A stretch of DNA of 64,000 bases from Neisseria sp. MVDL19-042950 (GCF_030504625.1 NZ_JAUKWH010000009.1:39307-103306); one strand, 5' to 3'; counted from the first letter of the stretch, positions 53,064-63,856 are shown. Notes: a model not told the origin generated them from the letters alone. A program made the numbers and translations.

Positions 53064-54284
53064 TTACGCTTCGTCGGCACGGAAACCTTTAACCGCAAAG
53101 AATACGATATACAGATAGCAGATGGCTGAAACGAAGAACGATACCAGCAAACCGATGTGGTCGGCAAAGAAACCTTGAACCACCGGCACAATCGCACCGC
53201 CCACAATCGCAGTACAGATAATGCCTGAAGCCGCACCGGTAAATTTACCCAAATCTTTGGTTGCCAACGAGAAGATAGTCGGGAACATGATTGAGTTAAA
53301 GAAACCGATCGCCAGCAGCGCCCACATAGATACCGCACCGCCGCCTGCCAGAATAGCAATGGTAATCAACGATACTGCCATTACCGCATTGAAAGTCAGA
53401 TATTTGTTCGGCGCGATTTTGTTCATCACGGCAGAGCCCAAGAAACGGCCCACCATAGCACCGCCCCAATAGAGCGACAGATATTTCGCACCCGTAGTGT
53501 GATCCAAACCGGCGGTTACTTCCATCACGTTAACCAGCAGGGAACCGATAGATACTTCTGCACCTACGTAACAGAAAATACCGATGGCACCCAACACCAA
53601 GTGTTTGTATTGCCATACACTGGTTTTACCGTCGTGGTTGTGTTCTGTTTCCGCCTCGGCGATTTTACGTGCGTCGGGCAATCTGATCATTTTCACAAAC
53701 ACGGCCAGCAACACCAGCAAGCCTGCCAAGCCCAAATAGGGAATCTGCACAGAGGCCACCTGCTCCGCTTTGGTTGCCGCTTGGCTGGCATCCGCCAAAA
53801 TCAACACCGAACCCAACAGCGGTGCAATCGTCGTACCCAGCGAGTTAAAGGCTTGCACCAGCGTTAAAGTGGCAGACTCTTTACCCGGTTTGGACAGCAG
53901 GGTTACATAAGGATTACCCGCTACTTGTAACAACGTTACACCCGAAGCCAGAATAAACAGCGCACCCAAGAAAATCGGGTAAGCCTCACTGGAAGCGGCG
54001 GGATAAAACAGCAGACAACCGACGGCCGTCAACAGGAAACCGCCGATAACGCCGTTTTTGTAGCCCAGTTTCTCCACCACTTTACCCATCGGAATCGACA
54101 TAATGGCATATGCGGTAAAGAAACAGAACTGAATCAGCATGGCCTGAACGTAGTTCAGATCAAAAATGGCTTTCAGGTGAGGGATTAAGATGTCGTTCAT
54201 GCAGGTAATGAAACCCATCATGAAGAACAATGCGGTTAATACAGACAGAGCGGTATTGTTGTTTGTTTGTGATTGCGCAGACAT
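53064..54284 (-). CDS. gluP: Glucose/galactose MFS transporter (FucP/GluP family)
   Basis: 406-aa proton- or sodium-coupled sugar importer with about 12 helices. Family motifs: FFMMGFITCMNDILIPHLKAIFDLNYVQAMLIQFCFFTAYA, LGALFILASGVTLLQVAGNPYVTLL, VQAFNSLGTTIAPLLGS, LYWGGAMVGRFLGSAVM and GFFNSIMFPTIFSLATKDLG. It stands directly before the glucokinase/Entner-Doudoroff genes and should supply their glucose. Separated from pgi by a terminator, so transcribed alone. Confidence 0.92.
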   Translation of the reverse strand: MSAQSQTNNNTALSVLTALFFMMGFITCMNDILIPHLKAIFDLNYVQAMLIQFCFFTAYAIMSIPMGKVVEKLGYKNGVIGGFLLTAVGCLLFYPAASSEAYPIFLGALFILASGVTLLQVAGNPYVTLLSKPGKESATLTLVQAFNSLGTTIAPLLGSVLILADASQAATKAEQVASVQIPYLGLAGLLVLLAVFVKMIRLPDARKIAEAETEHNHDGKTSVWQYKHLVLGAIGIFCYVGAEVSIGSLLVNVMEVTAGLDHTTGAKYLSLYWGGAMVGRFLGSAVMNKIAPNKYLTFNAVMAVSLITIAILAGGGAVSMWALLAIGFFNSIMFPTIFSLATKDLGKFTGAASGIICTAIVGGAIVPVVQGFFADHIGLLVSFFVSAICYLYIVFFAVKGFRADEA

Positions 54285-54423
54285 TGTAATTGCCCTTAAA
54301 TTTATATGTAATAAAATTTACTTACAAGTGTTAAATTAAAGTTAAACAACTTTAATGCGAGAGCTATCTTACTGATATTCTATCGGTTTGCAACTGTTAT
54401 TTTACTACAATTTGTATTAAATC

Positions 54424-54465
54424 AAAGGCCGTCCGAATTACAAATAAAGTTTTCAGACGGCCTTT
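54424..54465 (-). terminator. DUS-pair terminator after pgi
   Basis: One arm is GCCGTCCGAA (one substitution), the other perfect; AAAGG/CCTTT flanks; 4 bp from the pgi stop. Ends the zwf-pgl-glk-hexR-pgi run. Confidence 0.78.
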
Positions 54466-54469
54466 TGTT

Positions 54470-56131
54470 TCAGCATCCACCCGGCTTATCGCAATTCGCA
54501 TTACGATACAAACGGATCAGCCGTTCAGTGGAACTGTCGTGGCGTTGCACATCGCTTTCGCCGGTAAGTTCGGCAAGAATCGTTTTGGCAAGCTGTTTAC
54601 CCAACTCCACGCCCCACTGGTCGAAGCTGTTGATTCCCCAAATAACACCCTGAACAAAAGTTTTATGTTCATACAGAGCAATCAGACTGCCCATGTTGCG
54701 GGGGTTGATTTTGTTCATCAGAATCAGATTGCTGGGACGGTTGCCGGAGAAGGTTTTATGCGGTACCAACTCTTCGATATGCGCCTCATCCATACCTTGC
54801 GCTTTCAACTCGGCACGCACTTCGTCGGGCGTTTTGCCGCGCATAAACGCTTCCGCTTGGGCGAAGACGTTGGCCAGCAAAATTTCGTGATGGCCGGGCA
54901 GATTGCTGCGCTTTTGCAGCGAGGCAATCAGGTCGATAGGCGTAATATGCGTGCCTTGATGCAGCAATTGGAAGAAGGCATGCTGGCCGTTGATACCGGT
55001 TTCGCCCCAAATAATCGGTGCGGTTTCATGCTCTACCGCTTTACCGTCGAGCGTAACCTGTTTGCCGTTGCTCTCCATATCAAGCTGCTGGATAAATTTG
55101 GGCAGGCGGTGCAGGTGTTGGTCGTACGGGGCGATAATGTGGCTGCCGCCGCCGTAATAATTGATGTACCAAATCCCGATCATCGCCAGCAATACCGGCA
55201 TATTCTGTTCAAGCGGCGCATTGAAAAAATGCTGGTCCATCAAGTGCGCGCCGTTGAGCATCTCAATGAAATTTTCTTCACCCAGATAAAGCATAATCGG
55301 CAGGCCGATTGCCGACCACAGGCTGTAACGTCCGCCGACCCAATCCCAAAATTCAAACATATTGGCGGTGTCGATACCGAAATCGGCAACGGCTTTTTTA
55401 TTGGTGGATACGGCCACAAAATGTTTGGCAACCGCCGATTCTTCGTCTGCATGCTTCAAAAACCACTCGCGCGCGGTCAGGGCGTTGGTGAGGGTTTCTT
55501 GCGTGGTAAAGGTTTTGGAAGCGATGATGAACAGCGTGGTTTCGGGGTGTACTTTTTCCAGCACGTCGCGCAACTGCGAACCGTCCACATTGGAAACGAA
55601 GTGCATATTCAGACGCGGATGGCCGCAGGGTTTGAGTGCGGTACACATCATCAGCGGCCCCAAATCCGAACCGCCGATACCGATATTCACCACATCGGTA
55701 ATCACTTGATTGGTATAGCCCAGCCATTCGCCGCTGCGCACTTCGTGGCTGAATTCGCCCATGCGTTTGAGCACGTGGTTTACTTTGGGCATCACATCTT
55801 CACCGTCTACATAGATCGGTGCATTGGTACGGTTGCGCAAAGCCACATGCAACACGGCGCGGTTCTCGGTAGTATTGATTTTTTCGCCGTGAAACAACTG
55901 CTTGATACGCTCCGGTAAACCGGCTTCGCGGGCAAGCTGCATTAACAAGGACAATGTTTCGTCTGTGATGCGGTTTTTGGAATAATCCAATATCAATCCG
56001 CCCACTTCCAACCAATAACGTTCGGCCCGCTGCGGGTCTTGCTCAAACAAATTACGCATGTGCAGGCTTTTGGTAGCATCAAAATGTTTCCACAGCTCGC
56101 GCCATACAGGCAGTTCCTGCAAGTGTTTCAT
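54470..56131 (-). CDS. pgi: Glucose-6-phosphate isomerase
   Basis: Interconverts glucose 6-phosphate and fructose 6-phosphate. 553 aa, within the E. coli size class. Signatures: [51 protein letters not shown], and [18 protein letters not shown] with the catalytic Lys. The Glu/His catalytic pair lies in [13 protein letters not shown]. Its start overlaps the hexR stop (ATGA), implying coupled translation. A long antisense ORF (54539-55918) is a shadow. Confidence 0.97.
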   Translation of the reverse strand: MKHLQELPVWRELWKHFDATKSLHMRNLFEQDPQRAERYWLEVGGLILDYSKNRITDETLSLLMQLAREAGLPERIKQLFHGEKINTTENRAVLHVALRNRTNAPIYVDGEDVMPKVNHVLKRMGEFSHEVRSGEWLGYTNQVITDVVNIGIGGSDLGPLMMCTALKPCGHPRLNMHFVSNVDGSQLRDVLEKVHPETTLFIIASKTFTTQETLTNALTAREWFLKHADEESAVAKHFVAVSTNKKAVADFGIDTANMFEFWDWVGGRYSLWSAIGLPIMLYLGEENFIEMLNGAHLMDQHFFNAPLEQNMPVLLAMIGIWYINYYGGGSHIIAPYDQHLHRLPKFIQQLDMESNGKQVTLDGKAVEHETAPIIWGETGINGQHAFFQLLHQGTHITPIDLIASLQKRSNLPGHHEILLANVFAQAEAFMRGKTPDEVRAELKAQGMDEAHIEELVPHKTFSGNRPSNLILMNKINPRNMGSLIALYEHKTFVQGVIWGINSFDQWGVELGKQLAKTILAELTGESDVQRHDSSTERLIRLYRNANCDKPGGC

Positions 56132-56982
56132 GATTCTTCCTTATTGTATTCCAAATGTTTGCTGTGAATACTGCGCTTGCCTTTCTGCAATTGCAGGCTG
56201 GCTGTTTCGCCTAAACGCAAGGCCAAGCCGATGGCAAGGATATCCACTACGACCAATTGCAGCAAACGCGAAATCATGGGCGTATAAAGCTCGCTGTTTT
56301 CCTGAGCGGCAACACTCAAAACGCAATCAGCAAGTTGCGCCAACGGCGAACCGGCACGGGTAATCGCAATAACCGCCGCTCCGTTTTCTTTGGCGATGCT
56401 CACGGCATCCAGCAATTCGATGGAAGAACCGGAATTGGAAATCACCACCAGCACGTCCTGACTGCCCAGCACGGACGCAGCCATCAATTGAATGTGGGTA
56501 TCGACATAAGCGACGGTAGAAATACCGAAGCGGAAAAATTTATGCTGTGCATCATGCGCGACGATGCCCGAATTGCCGACACCATAAAATTCGATACGGC
56601 GGGCATGGGTGAGCATGGCGATGGCTTTTTCCAACTCCGCCTCTTTCAAAAACCGGCGTGCGCCGAGAACAGAAGCAGCGGTGTTGCCCAACACTTTTTC
56701 CACCACTTTCGAAATATCGTCGTCGGTATTTAATTCTTCGTGCACATACGGCATGCCTTCATGACCGATACTGGCCGACAACGCCAATTTGAATTCAGGC
56801 AAACCTTTATAACCCAAACTGCGACAGAAACGGATAACCGTCGGCTGGCTCACGGAAGCGCGTTCGGCAATTTCCGCCACCGCCGCATGGACGAACCACT
56901 TGGGTTCGGCCAAAGCAGACTCGGCAACTTTACGCTCCGCTCCTGACAGGTTAGCCAATGATTCACTGATTTTGCTTAACAT
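56128..56982 (-). CDS. hexR: HexR, RpiR-family regulator of glucose catabolism
   Basis: 284 aa from [20 protein letters not shown] (GGAG 9 bp upstream; the track start adds five residues that overlap that site). N-terminal helix-turn-helix [32 protein letters not shown] and C-terminal SIS sugar-phosphate domain ([63 protein letters not shown]). HexR proteins bind KDPG and repress or activate Entner-Doudoroff genes. Two sites resembling its box lie before edd. Confidence 0.92.
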   Translation of the reverse strand: MLSKISESLANLSGAERKVAESALAEPKWFVHAAVAEIAERASVSQPTVIRFCRSLGYKGLPEFKLALSASIGHEGMPYVHEELNTDDDISKVVEKVLGNTAASVLGARRFLKEAELEKAIAMLTHARRIEFYGVGNSGIVAHDAQHKFFRFGISTVAYVDTHIQLMAASVLGSQDVLVVISNSGSSIELLDAVSIAKENGAAVIAITRAGSPLAQLADCVLSVAAQENSELYTPMISRLLQLVVVDILAIGLALRLGETASLQLQKGKRSIHSKHLEYNKEES

Positions 56983-57216
56983 AAATATCTGCTCCATTTA
57001 AGCCTGTTGTCTGTCCCTCTATCTATATGTGATGGAGCCGACAATTATTATGAATTATATGGTTGAAAAATCCCTGCTCGAAATTTTATGCGATATATTG
57101 ACACAACATTTTGTTACCGGACAACAAACGGCGAATTACCGCACGGATTTTTGCATCATTCCTACACTGAGCCAATCCGTGCGGTTTCAATGTTGTAAAA
57201 CAAACCAACTGGGCGA

Positions 57217-58263
57217 TTACACTTGTTTATCTTTTTTACCCGCCGCACCGCCGAGCGCCGCAGTGTTATTGCACGCGCCTTGCAAATGGTTGGACAACGC
57301 TACCGCCGCACCGTAGATACCGGGATATTTCCCCAACACGATATATACGGGGATAGCCGCCAAATAAGCATCGAAACGGCCTTTGCTCTCGAAACGGGTA
57401 CGGAACGGCGAATTTTTAAAGTAGTCGATAAAACGCGGAATAATACCGCCGCACAAATACACGCCGCCGCTTGCACCCAATGTGAGCGCAAGGTTGGATG
57501 ATACCGTACCCAGCATGGCACAGAAAATATCCAAAGTCAGACGGCATAACGGCGAAGAACCGCTCAAAGCCTGTTCGCTGATTTCGGCCGGTGTCATTTT
57601 CTGACGTTTCACCCCTTCTTTGGCCGACAAAGCCTCATGAATCAGTGACAAACCCGCACCGCTCAAAAACCGCTCGGCGGAAACGTAGCCGTATTTTTTC
57701 TTAGCATATTGCCAAATCATACTTTCCGCGTCATCGAAGGGAGAAAAACTCACATGCCCGCCCTCGCCGGCCAGCGGCACCCAACCAGCATTGCTCGGAA
57801 TCAATCCGCTTACGCCCAAACCCGTGCCCGGGCCGATAACGGCTTTCGGTGCATTTTCCACCGGTTTCGATCCGCCTATCTGCACCAGATCTTCCGCTTC
57901 TAATTGAGTAATCGCCAATGCTTGTGCAGTAAAATCGTTCAACAAAATCAATGTATCCAAACACAGCGATTGGCGGGTGGTTTCAATGGAAAATGCCCAA
58001 TGGTGGTTGGTCATCTGCACCCAGTCGCCCAGAATCGGGTTGGCAATGGCAATCGCTGCGTGGTGGATTTTCGGATTGCCGGCACGCTTCAAGTATTCGC
58101 GGATGGCATCAACAACCGTATCGTAATCATTGCACTTCAGCACTTCTATCTGCTCAAGCTGCTGCGGTGCGGTTTCCAACGCAAAACGGGCATTGGTGCC
58201 GCCGATGTCTGCCAACAAACGCGGCCATTCGGCAACAACGGTTTTATTCTGCGTAGTGGACAT
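57217..58263 (-). CDS. glk: Glucokinase
   Basis: ATP-dependent phosphorylation of glucose. 348 aa with [13 protein letters not shown] (phosphate loop), [38 protein letters not shown] (catalytic Asp), [15 protein letters not shown] and [25 protein letters not shown]. Its start lies inside the 3' end of pgl (20-bp overlap), so the two are tightly linked. A 234-bp gap to hexR follows. Confidence 0.96.
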   Translation of the reverse strand: MSTTQNKTVVAEWPRLLADIGGTNARFALETAPQQLEQIEVLKCNDYDTVVDAIREYLKRAGNPKIHHAAIAIANPILGDWVQMTNHHWAFSIETTRQSLCLDTLILLNDFTAQALAITQLEAEDLVQIGGSKPVENAPKAVIGPGTGLGVSGLIPSNAGWVPLAGEGGHVSFSPFDDAESMIWQYAKKKYGYVSAERFLSGAGLSLIHEALSAKEGVKRQKMTPAEISEQALSGSSPLCRLTLDIFCAMLGTVSSNLALTLGASGGVYLCGGIIPRFIDYFKNSPFRTRFESKGRFDAYLAAIPVYIVLGKYPGIYGAAVALSNHLQGACNNTAALGGAAGKKDKQV

Positions 58264-58942
58264 GGCAATTTACCTTTTTGTTATTAATTACATAACTGAT
58301 TGGAAAAGATTTTGAAAGTGCGGCGGCAGTTTGGTCGAATACGGCTTTTTTCTCCGCGCCTTGAATCGCCAAAAATACTGCGGGCGTTTTCGCAATGGCG
58401 GCCAGCGTCATGCTCACACGCTCATGCGGCGCGGTAACGGGCGTGGTATGCAGCAGCGGCGCTTCGTTGGCCAAATCCAGCCCGCTGTCCAATTGCGGTG
58501 CTTGCGGAAACAGCGATGCGGTGTGTCCGTCTCCGCCCATTCCCAACACCAGCGCATCGGGCTGGCGGTAGTGTTTTAAGGCCGTCTGAACAACGGCTTC
58601 AGGTTGCAGATCGGCTGCTTGCCGTTCCGCTTCCACCACCGGAATCCACTTAGCGGCGGCGGCTTTGTTTTTCAACAGGTATTCATGTACCAATCCGGTA
58701 TTGCTGTCGGGGTGGTCGGTAGGAACGATACGCTCGTCCACCAGCGTAACGGCAATATGCGCCCAATCCAAATCTTTTTGCGATAAGGCTTCAAAAAAAG
58801 CGATTGGCGAACGCCCGCCCGACACGGCTAAAACGGCATTGCCCCGTTTATCCAGTGCAACTTTCAATGCAGCGGCAACGGCATCGGCCAAGGCTGCGGC
58901 AGATGCGGCGGCACTTTCGTGATGGTGCCATTGGTAAGCCAT
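58244..58942 (-). CDS. pgl: 6-phosphogluconolactonase
   Basis: Hydrolyses 6-phosphogluconolactone. 232 aa from [10 protein letters not shown], start set by AAAGGAAAT; the track extension crosses uptake sequences and is not coding. SOL/DevB motifs: [51 protein letters not shown] and [10 protein letters not shown]. Confidence 0.95.
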   Translation of the reverse strand: MAYQWHHHESAAASAAALADAVAAALKVALDKRGNAVLAVSGGRSPIAFFEALSQKDLDWAHIAVTLVDERIVPTDHPDSNTGLVHEYLLKNKAAAAKWIPVVEAERQAADLQPEAVVQTALKHYRQPDALVLGMGGDGHTASLFPQAPQLDSGLDLANEAPLLHTTPVTAPHERVSMTLAAIAKTPAVFLAIQGAEKKAVFDQTAAALSKSFPISYVINNKKVNCHVHYAE

Positions 58943-58962
58943 GATATTTCCTTTCTCTATTT

Positions 58963-58999
58963 TTTCAGACGGCCTCAAGAGGCAGGAGGCCGTCTGAAA
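58963..58999. repeat. Outward-ordered DUS pair between zwf and pgl
   Basis: TTTCAGACGGCCTC...GAGGCCGTCTGAAA: the two arms still pair, but no T-run follows on either strand, so it is probably not a terminator and zwf-pgl can be one transcript. Confidence 0.6.
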
Positions 59000-59009
59000 C
59001 AACCTTGAT

Positions 59010-60470
59010 TTATTGTTCTTCGTGCCATTGGTTGCCGTCGCGTGCCAGCAATTCGCGTGCTGCTTCGGGGCCCCAAGAATGTGCGGCATAACCGTGCGGC
59101 GGAGTCGGGCTGCTTTCCCAGTTTTCCATAATCGGCATCACCCATTCCCACGCGGCTTCAAGTTCGTCGCGGCGGTTGAACAGCGCCAGCTTGCCGTTGA
59201 TTACGTCCAACAGCAAACGCTCGTAGGCTTCCGCACGGCGGCCGGCCACTTCTTTACCCATGTCTACGCTCAAAGCGGTGAGTTCCACATGGTTTCCCGC
59301 GCCGGGCGTTTTGACTTGCGTGTACAGGCGGATGGATTCGGTAGGTTGCAGTTCGATAACCAAACGGTTGGGGGCTTTTTGGCTGCCGTCGAAAATATGA
59401 TTGGGTAAATCGCGGAAATTCAGCACGATTTCGGCCACTTTACCCGCCATGCGTTTGCCGGTGCGCAAGTAGAAAGGCACGCCCGCCCAACGTTGGTTGT
59501 CGATTTCCGCTTTGATGGCCACATACGTTTCGGTGCGGCTGCCGGCCAGTACGTTATGCTCTTGCAAATAGCCGTTGACTGTTTGGCCGTCTTTTTGGGC
59601 GGCGGTATATTGGCCGCGCACCACATTGGCATCGACATCGGCGGAAGTCAGCGGTTTCAAAGACTTAATCACTTTCAGTTTTTCATCTCGCACGGCATCG
59701 GCATCCAAACCGGCGGGCGCTTCCATCGCCGTCATGCACAACATCTGAATCAGGTGGTTTTGCACCATATCGCGCAACGCACCGGTGATGTCGTAAAACT
59801 CGCCGCGCTCTTCCACACCCAATTGCTCGGCGATGGTCAGTTGAACGCTTTTCACGTATTTGTTGTTCCACAGCGGCTCGAACATCACATTGGCAAAACG
59901 CAAAGCCAGCAGGTTTTGCAGCGATTCTTTGCCCAAATAGTGGTCGATGCGGTAAACCTGCTCTTCTTTGAAGAAACGGGCGACATCGGTGTTGATTTCT
60001 TGCGAAGACTTCAAATCGGTGCCCAACGGTTTTTCGAGCACGATACGCACATGGTCGGCATTCAAGCCCGCAGCAGCCAGATTTTCACAGGCTGGGGCGA
60101 AGAACTTCGGCGCGGTAGAAAGATAGATGATTACATTATCGGTTTGCTTGCGTGCTTTCACCTTTTCCGCCAGCGTTTGGAAATGCTCGGGGCGGGTAAC
60201 GTCCACTGGCATATAAGCAATACGTTTAATAAAAGACGCCCACGCTTCTTCACTGAAATTCTGTTTGATGTGAATTTTGGCATTGGTTTCGACCTTCGCC
60301 AAAAAACCGGCGGTATCCAAGTCGCTGCGGCTTACCCCCAAGATGCGCCCGTCGAGATGCAGTAAACCCGCCACATGCGCTTGATACAGGCAAGGTAGCA
60401 GTTTGCGCATGGCCAAATCGCCGGTTGCACCAAATAACACCAAATCGAAGTTTGTTTGTGTATCCATCAT
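59010..60470 (-). CDS. zwf: Glucose-6-phosphate 1-dehydrogenase
   Basis: NADP-dependent first step into the pentose phosphate and Entner-Doudoroff routes. 486 aa from MMDTQTNFDLVLFGATGDLAMRKLLP (nucleotide motif); AAAGA precedes the ATG pair. Active-site signature YRIDHYLGKESLQNLLALRFAN at about 170 with catalytic Asp-His, and substrate region FYLRTGKRMAGKVAEIVLNFR. First gene of the zwf-pgl-glk-hexR-pgi series on this strand, divergent from edd. Confidence 0.97.
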   Translation of the reverse strand: MMDTQTNFDLVLFGATGDLAMRKLLPCLYQAHVAGLLHLDGRILGVSRSDLDTAGFLAKVETNAKIHIKQNFSEEAWASFIKRIAYMPVDVTRPEHFQTLAEKVKARKQTDNVIIYLSTAPKFFAPACENLAAAGLNADHVRIVLEKPLGTDLKSSQEINTDVARFFKEEQVYRIDHYLGKESLQNLLALRFANVMFEPLWNNKYVKSVQLTIAEQLGVEERGEFYDITGALRDMVQNHLIQMLCMTAMEAPAGLDADAVRDEKLKVIKSLKPLTSADVDANVVRGQYTAAQKDGQTVNGYLQEHNVLAGSRTETYVAIKAEIDNQRWAGVPFYLRTGKRMAGKVAEIVLNFRDLPNHIFDGSQKAPNRLVIELQPTESIRLYTQVKTPGAGNHVELTALSVDMGKEVAGRRAEAYERLLLDVINGKLALFNRRDELEAAWEWVMPIMENWESSPTPPHGYAAHSWGPEAARELLARDGNQWHEEQ

Positions 60471-60847
60471 TCTGTCTTTCAATCAAAGTGGCTTGCGCCA
60501 TATACATATGTAAAAACTCTGCTCCGTTAACACCGGTATTATCCGGCATTTTATTTCTACCGCTTATCTCAGATAAGTAATCGTGTTACATTTGCCATTC
60601 AAACTGCCGTTTTTGATGGCATCACTTATAAAATTGGCTTATTTAAAGATATTTCAGACCTAAAAAGACCTGAAATTTTTATATCTAATTATACTTTAAG
60701 CATATTTCAGACGGCCTATTTTAAAATTCCAAAGGAGCCGTCTTAAAAATTAGTAGCAATCCTACACAGCACTACACCTTTTGTCTATGCCGTTTTAATC
60801 AAATAATTTGACCTAAGTAAATATTTAGTTAACTTGAGCTGAAATTA

Positions 60848-60862
60848 TGTTACAAAACTACA
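60848..60862 (+). promoter_or_regulatory. HexR-like box 1
   Basis: TGTTACAAAACTACA matches 13 of 15 positions of the gammaproteobacterial HexR consensus TGTARTWWWAYTACA (recalled). It lies just upstream of the edd -35 box. Confidence 0.55.
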
Positions 60863-60871
60863 AAACAAAGT

Positions 60872-60900
60872 TTGACCTAGTTCAAGCATTCTTCTGTAAC
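60872..60900 (+). promoter_or_regulatory. Candidate edd promoter
   Basis: TTGACC, 17-bp spacer, TGTAAC (4 of 6 in the -10). The -10 coincides with the first bases of HexR-like box 2, a repressible layout. The leader to edd would be about 130 nt. Confidence 0.45.
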
Positions 60901-60909
60901 TAAACTACA
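60895..60909 (+). promoter_or_regulatory. HexR-like box 2
   Basis: TGTAACTAAACTACA matches 14 of 15 positions of the recalled HexR consensus and overlaps the putative edd -10 element. The hexR gene is 4 kb away in the same pathway cluster. Confidence 0.6.
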
Positions 60910-61036
60910 ATTATAGATTATAATTGATTTCAACCGGTTTCAGACGGCATCTACCCTTTATTAAGCCGTATCCGACTATTAACCGCATATCGACATCCGC
61001 ATCGGTCGGTATCCGGCTACGAAAGGCAAAATAATC

Positions 61037-62875
61037 ATGAACACACCCGCCCCTATCCACCCTACCCTTGCTGCCGTTACCGAACGGATTGTCGAACGCA
61101 GCAAAGCCACCCGCACGGCGTATCTCGAACGCATCCGCGCCGCCCGCCAATCGGGACGCATGGAACGCAACCAATTGGGTTGCACCAACTTGGCGCACGG
61201 CATGGCGGCCATGCCCAAAACCATCAAAATCGAGATGCAACAAGAAAGCATTCCCAACTTGGCTATCGTGTCGGCTTATAACGATATGGTTTCCGCCCAC
61301 CAGCCTTTCCTCGACTTTCCCGCATGGATCAAAGCAAGTGCGCACAAACACGGCGCAACCGTGCAGTTTGCCGGCGGCACGCCCGCCATGTGCGACGGTA
61401 TTACCCAAGGCTATGCAGGTATGGAGCTTTCGCTGTTCTCGCGCGATGTAATCGCCATGAGTACCGCCGTTGCCCTGTCGCACAATATGTTCGACGGCAG
61501 TTTCTTCTTAGGCGTGTGCGACAAAATCGTTCCCGGCCTGATGATCGGCGCATTGGCTTTCGGCCACCTGCCCGCCCTGTTCGTGCCCGCAGGCCCGATG
61601 ACCAGCGGGATTTCCAATGATGAAAAATCCAAAATCCGCCAATTGTTCGCCGAAGGCAAAGTAGGCCGCGATGCCCTGCTGGAAAGCGAAATGGGCTCTT
61701 ACCACAGCCCCGGCACCTGCACGTTTTACGGCACCGCCAACTCCAACCAAATGATGATGGAGCTGATGGGTATGCACATGCCGAACACCGCTTTCGTCAA
61801 CCCCAACACACCGATGCGCGAAGCGTTGGTGCGCACGGCGGGCGAACATCTGGCCGAAAGCATCAAAAACGGCACGGCGATGCCGCTAGGCGAAATGATC
61901 AGCGAAAAAAACATCATCAACGCCCTTATCGGCCTGATGGCAACCGGCGGTTCAACCAACCACACCATGCACTTGGTGGCCATGGCACGCGCGGCCGGCA
62001 TTATCCTCACTTGGGACGACTTCGACGAAATTTCATCCATTATTCCGCTGCTTACCCGCGTTTACCCCAACGGCAAAGCCGATGTTAACCATCTCCAAGC
62101 CGCCGGCGGCCTTGCTTTTGTGGTACGCGAACTGTTGGACGCAGGGCTGTTGCATGAAGATGTCGATACGGTAGTCGGGCACGGTATGCGCCGTTACGCG
62201 CAAGAACCGTTCTTAGATAACGGCAAAGTTGTTTGGCGCGATGCCGTTGCCGTTAGCGGAGACGAAAATGTTTTACGCCCGGCCGCCAACCCCTTCTCAC
62301 CCGACGGCGGCCTGCGCCTGATGAAAGGCAATATCGGTCGCGGCGTGATTAAAATTTCCGCCGTCAAACCCGAAAACCGCATCATTGAAGCCCCGGCCAT
62401 TGTCTTCAACGATCAAAAAGACGTATTGGCCGCATTCGAACGCGGCGAGCTGGAGCGCGACTTTATCTGCATCGTGCGCTTCCAAGGCCCTCGCGCCAAC
62501 GGCATGCCCGAGCTGCACAAACTCACCCCGCCGTTAGGCATTCTGCAAGACCGCGGTTTTAAGGTGGCCTTGGTAACGGACGGCCGCATGTCCGGCGCAT
62601 CCGGCAAAGTGCCCGCTTCCATCCACATGAGCCCCGAAGCCCTGCTCGGCGGCAGTATCGGCAAAATCCGCACCGGCGATTTAATCCGCTTCAATGCCGA
62701 AACCGGCGAACTGACCGCACTGGTGGATGAAAAAGAATGGAACGCCCGCGAAATCCCCATGCCCAACCTGAGCAAAAACCAACACGGTTCGGGGCGCGAA
62801 TTGTTTACCGGATTCCGCAGCTTGGCCAGCAGCGCGGAAACCGGTGCCATGAGCTTCGGCGGCGACTTTGCCTAA
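61037..62875 (+). CDS. edd: Phosphogluconate dehydratase
   Basis: Converts 6-phosphogluconate to KDPG, first dedicated Entner-Doudoroff step; Fe-S enzyme of the IlvD/Edd family. 612 aa. Cluster-binding Cys candidates in NQLGCTNLAHG, LGVCDKIVPG and SPGTCTFYGTANSNQMMMELMG; other signatures SAYNDMVSAHQPF, MATGGSTNHTMHLVAMARAAGI and LVTDGRMSGASGKVPASIHMSPEA. Starts at ATG 61037; upstream GAAAGGCAAAATA is a fair ribosome site. Confidence 0.97.
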   Translation: MNTPAPIHPTLAAVTERIVERSKATRTAYLERIRAARQSGRMERNQLGCTNLAHGMAAMPKTIKIEMQQESIPNLAIVSAYNDMVSAHQPFLDFPAWIKASAHKHGATVQFAGGTPAMCDGITQGYAGMELSLFSRDVIAMSTAVALSHNMFDGSFFLGVCDKIVPGLMIGALAFGHLPALFVPAGPMTSGISNDEKSKIRQLFAEGKVGRDALLESEMGSYHSPGTCTFYGTANSNQMMMELMGMHMPNTAFVNPNTPMREALVRTAGEHLAESIKNGTAMPLGEMISEKNIINALIGLMATGGSTNHTMHLVAMARAAGIILTWDDFDEISSIIPLLTRVYPNGKADVNHLQAAGGLAFVVRELLDAGLLHEDVDTVVGHGMRRYAQEPFLDNGKVVWRDAVAVSGDENVLRPAANPFSPDGGLRLMKGNIGRGVIKISAVKPENRIIEAPAIVFNDQKDVLAAFERGELERDFICIVRFQGPRANGMPELHKLTPPLGILQDRGFKVALVTDGRMSGASGKVPASIHMSPEALLGGSIGKIRTGDLIRFNAETGELTALVDEKEWNAREIPMPNLSKNQHGSGRELFTGFRSLASSAETGAMSFGGDFA

Positions 62876-62900
62876 ACACATTTTCAGACGGCCTCAACAT

Positions 62901-62981
62901 CATAGCAAATCAACTTAAAAAATAACTCGGGCCAAACCCGAGTACGGCAAACCATCATAAAAGCCAAGTTTATTTGCCATA
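62901..62981. repeat. Short Correia-like element, internally deleted copy C (81 bp)
   Basis: Ends CATAGCAAATCAACT and, inverted, TATGGCAAATAAACT match the terminal repeats of copies A and B, but the core is missing. The inside holds ACTCGGG-CCAAA-CCCGAGT, a 7-bp hairpin. It lies between edd and eda and may affect their co-transcription. Confidence 0.6.
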
Positions 62982-63067
62982 TGCAGAGGCCGTCTGAAAA
63001 CCGCCTTTTAGAAACAAGCCCATACCCTTTGAAAACCGCTTTCTCTGATTTGAATTAGGAGCTTAAC

Positions 63068-63688
63068 ATGAATCCACGCGACATCCTCACCGCAGGAGCA
63101 GTTGTTCCCGTAATGGCGATTGACGACATCAGCACCGCCGTCGATCTGGCACACGCCCTCGTAGAAGGCGGCATCCCCACACTGGAAATTACCCTGCGCA
63201 CCCCCGCAGGCATCGAAGCCATCCGACTGATTAAAAAAGAAGTCCCCAACGCCATCGTCGGTGCCGGCACCGTAATTAACGGCGAACAACTCAAAGCCGT
63301 AGAAGATGCAGGCGCAGTATTCGCCATCAGCCCCGGCTTCAACATCAACTTCGCCAAAGCCGCCCAACAAAGCAGCATTGCCGTTATCCCCGGCATCGCC
63401 ACCCCCGGCGAACTGATGCTTGCACTGGAGCACGGCATCGACACCATGAAACTCTTCCCCGCCGAAGTCGTGGATGGCAAAAACATGCTCAAAGCACTAT
63501 ACGGCCCCTTCCCACAAGTAAAATTCTGCCCCACCGGCGGCATCAGCCTTGAAACCGCACCCGATTACCTGAAACTGCCCAACGTATTATGTGTAGGCGG
63601 CTCATGGCTCACCCCCAAAGACGCAGTTCAAAACAAAGACTGGGCAACCATCACCCTCTTGGCCAAAGAAGCCGCTGCATTGAAATAA
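63068..63688 (+). CDS. eda: KDPG/KHG aldolase
   Basis: Cleaves 2-keto-3-deoxy-6-phosphogluconate to pyruvate and glyceraldehyde 3-phosphate. 206 aa with catalytic Glu at about 40 (GGIPTLEITLRTPAG), Schiff-base Lys at about 128 (GIDTMKLFPAEVV), phosphate site FCPTGGISLETAPDYL and GGSWLTPKDAV. Ribosome site AGGAGCTTAAC. Follows edd by 192 bp with a repeat element between. Confidence 0.97.
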   Translation: MNPRDILTAGAVVPVMAIDDISTAVDLAHALVEGGIPTLEITLRTPAGIEAIRLIKKEVPNAIVGAGTVINGEQLKAVEDAGAVFAISPGFNINFAKAAQQSSIAVIPGIATPGELMLALEHGIDTMKLFPAEVVDGKNMLKALYGPFPQVKFCPTGGISLETAPDYLKLPNVLCVGGSWLTPKDAVQNKDWATITLLAKEAAALK

Positions 63689-63713
63689 CGATTTTTTGAT
63701 TTCAAAGATAAAA

Positions 63714-63752
63714 AGGCCGTCTGAAAAGCTCACTTAACTTTTCAGACGGCCT
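63714..63752 (+). terminator. DUS-pair terminator after eda
   Basis: AGGCCGTCTGAAAAG, an 8-nt loop and complement, 25 bp past the stop. Confidence 0.85.
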
Positions 63753-63856
63753 CAATTGTTAGACTTTAAATGCTTTATCTAGCTAAACTTTGCTGCCGAT
63801 TGCATCAATACCGTTGCCGGCAAACTATTGTAATGTAATTGAACATACCGGCTTCC

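Larger units (their letters stand above)
60471..61036. promoter_or_regulatory. 566-bp divergent zwf/edd control region
   Basis: No ORF. Contains two HexR-like boxes and an edd promoter candidate (listed separately), the repeated motif TTTGACCTA (60807 and 60871), the symmetric segment ATTTCAG...CTGAAAT around 60650-60676, and two single uptake sequences (60705; 60944, the latter of the ATGCCGTCTGAA type). Confidence 0.6.

Noticed and set aside
54539-55918. 459-aa plus-strand ORF
   Set aside because: Antisense to pgi, which is a full-length conserved enzyme; the plus frame shows no domain and is a product of codon bias.
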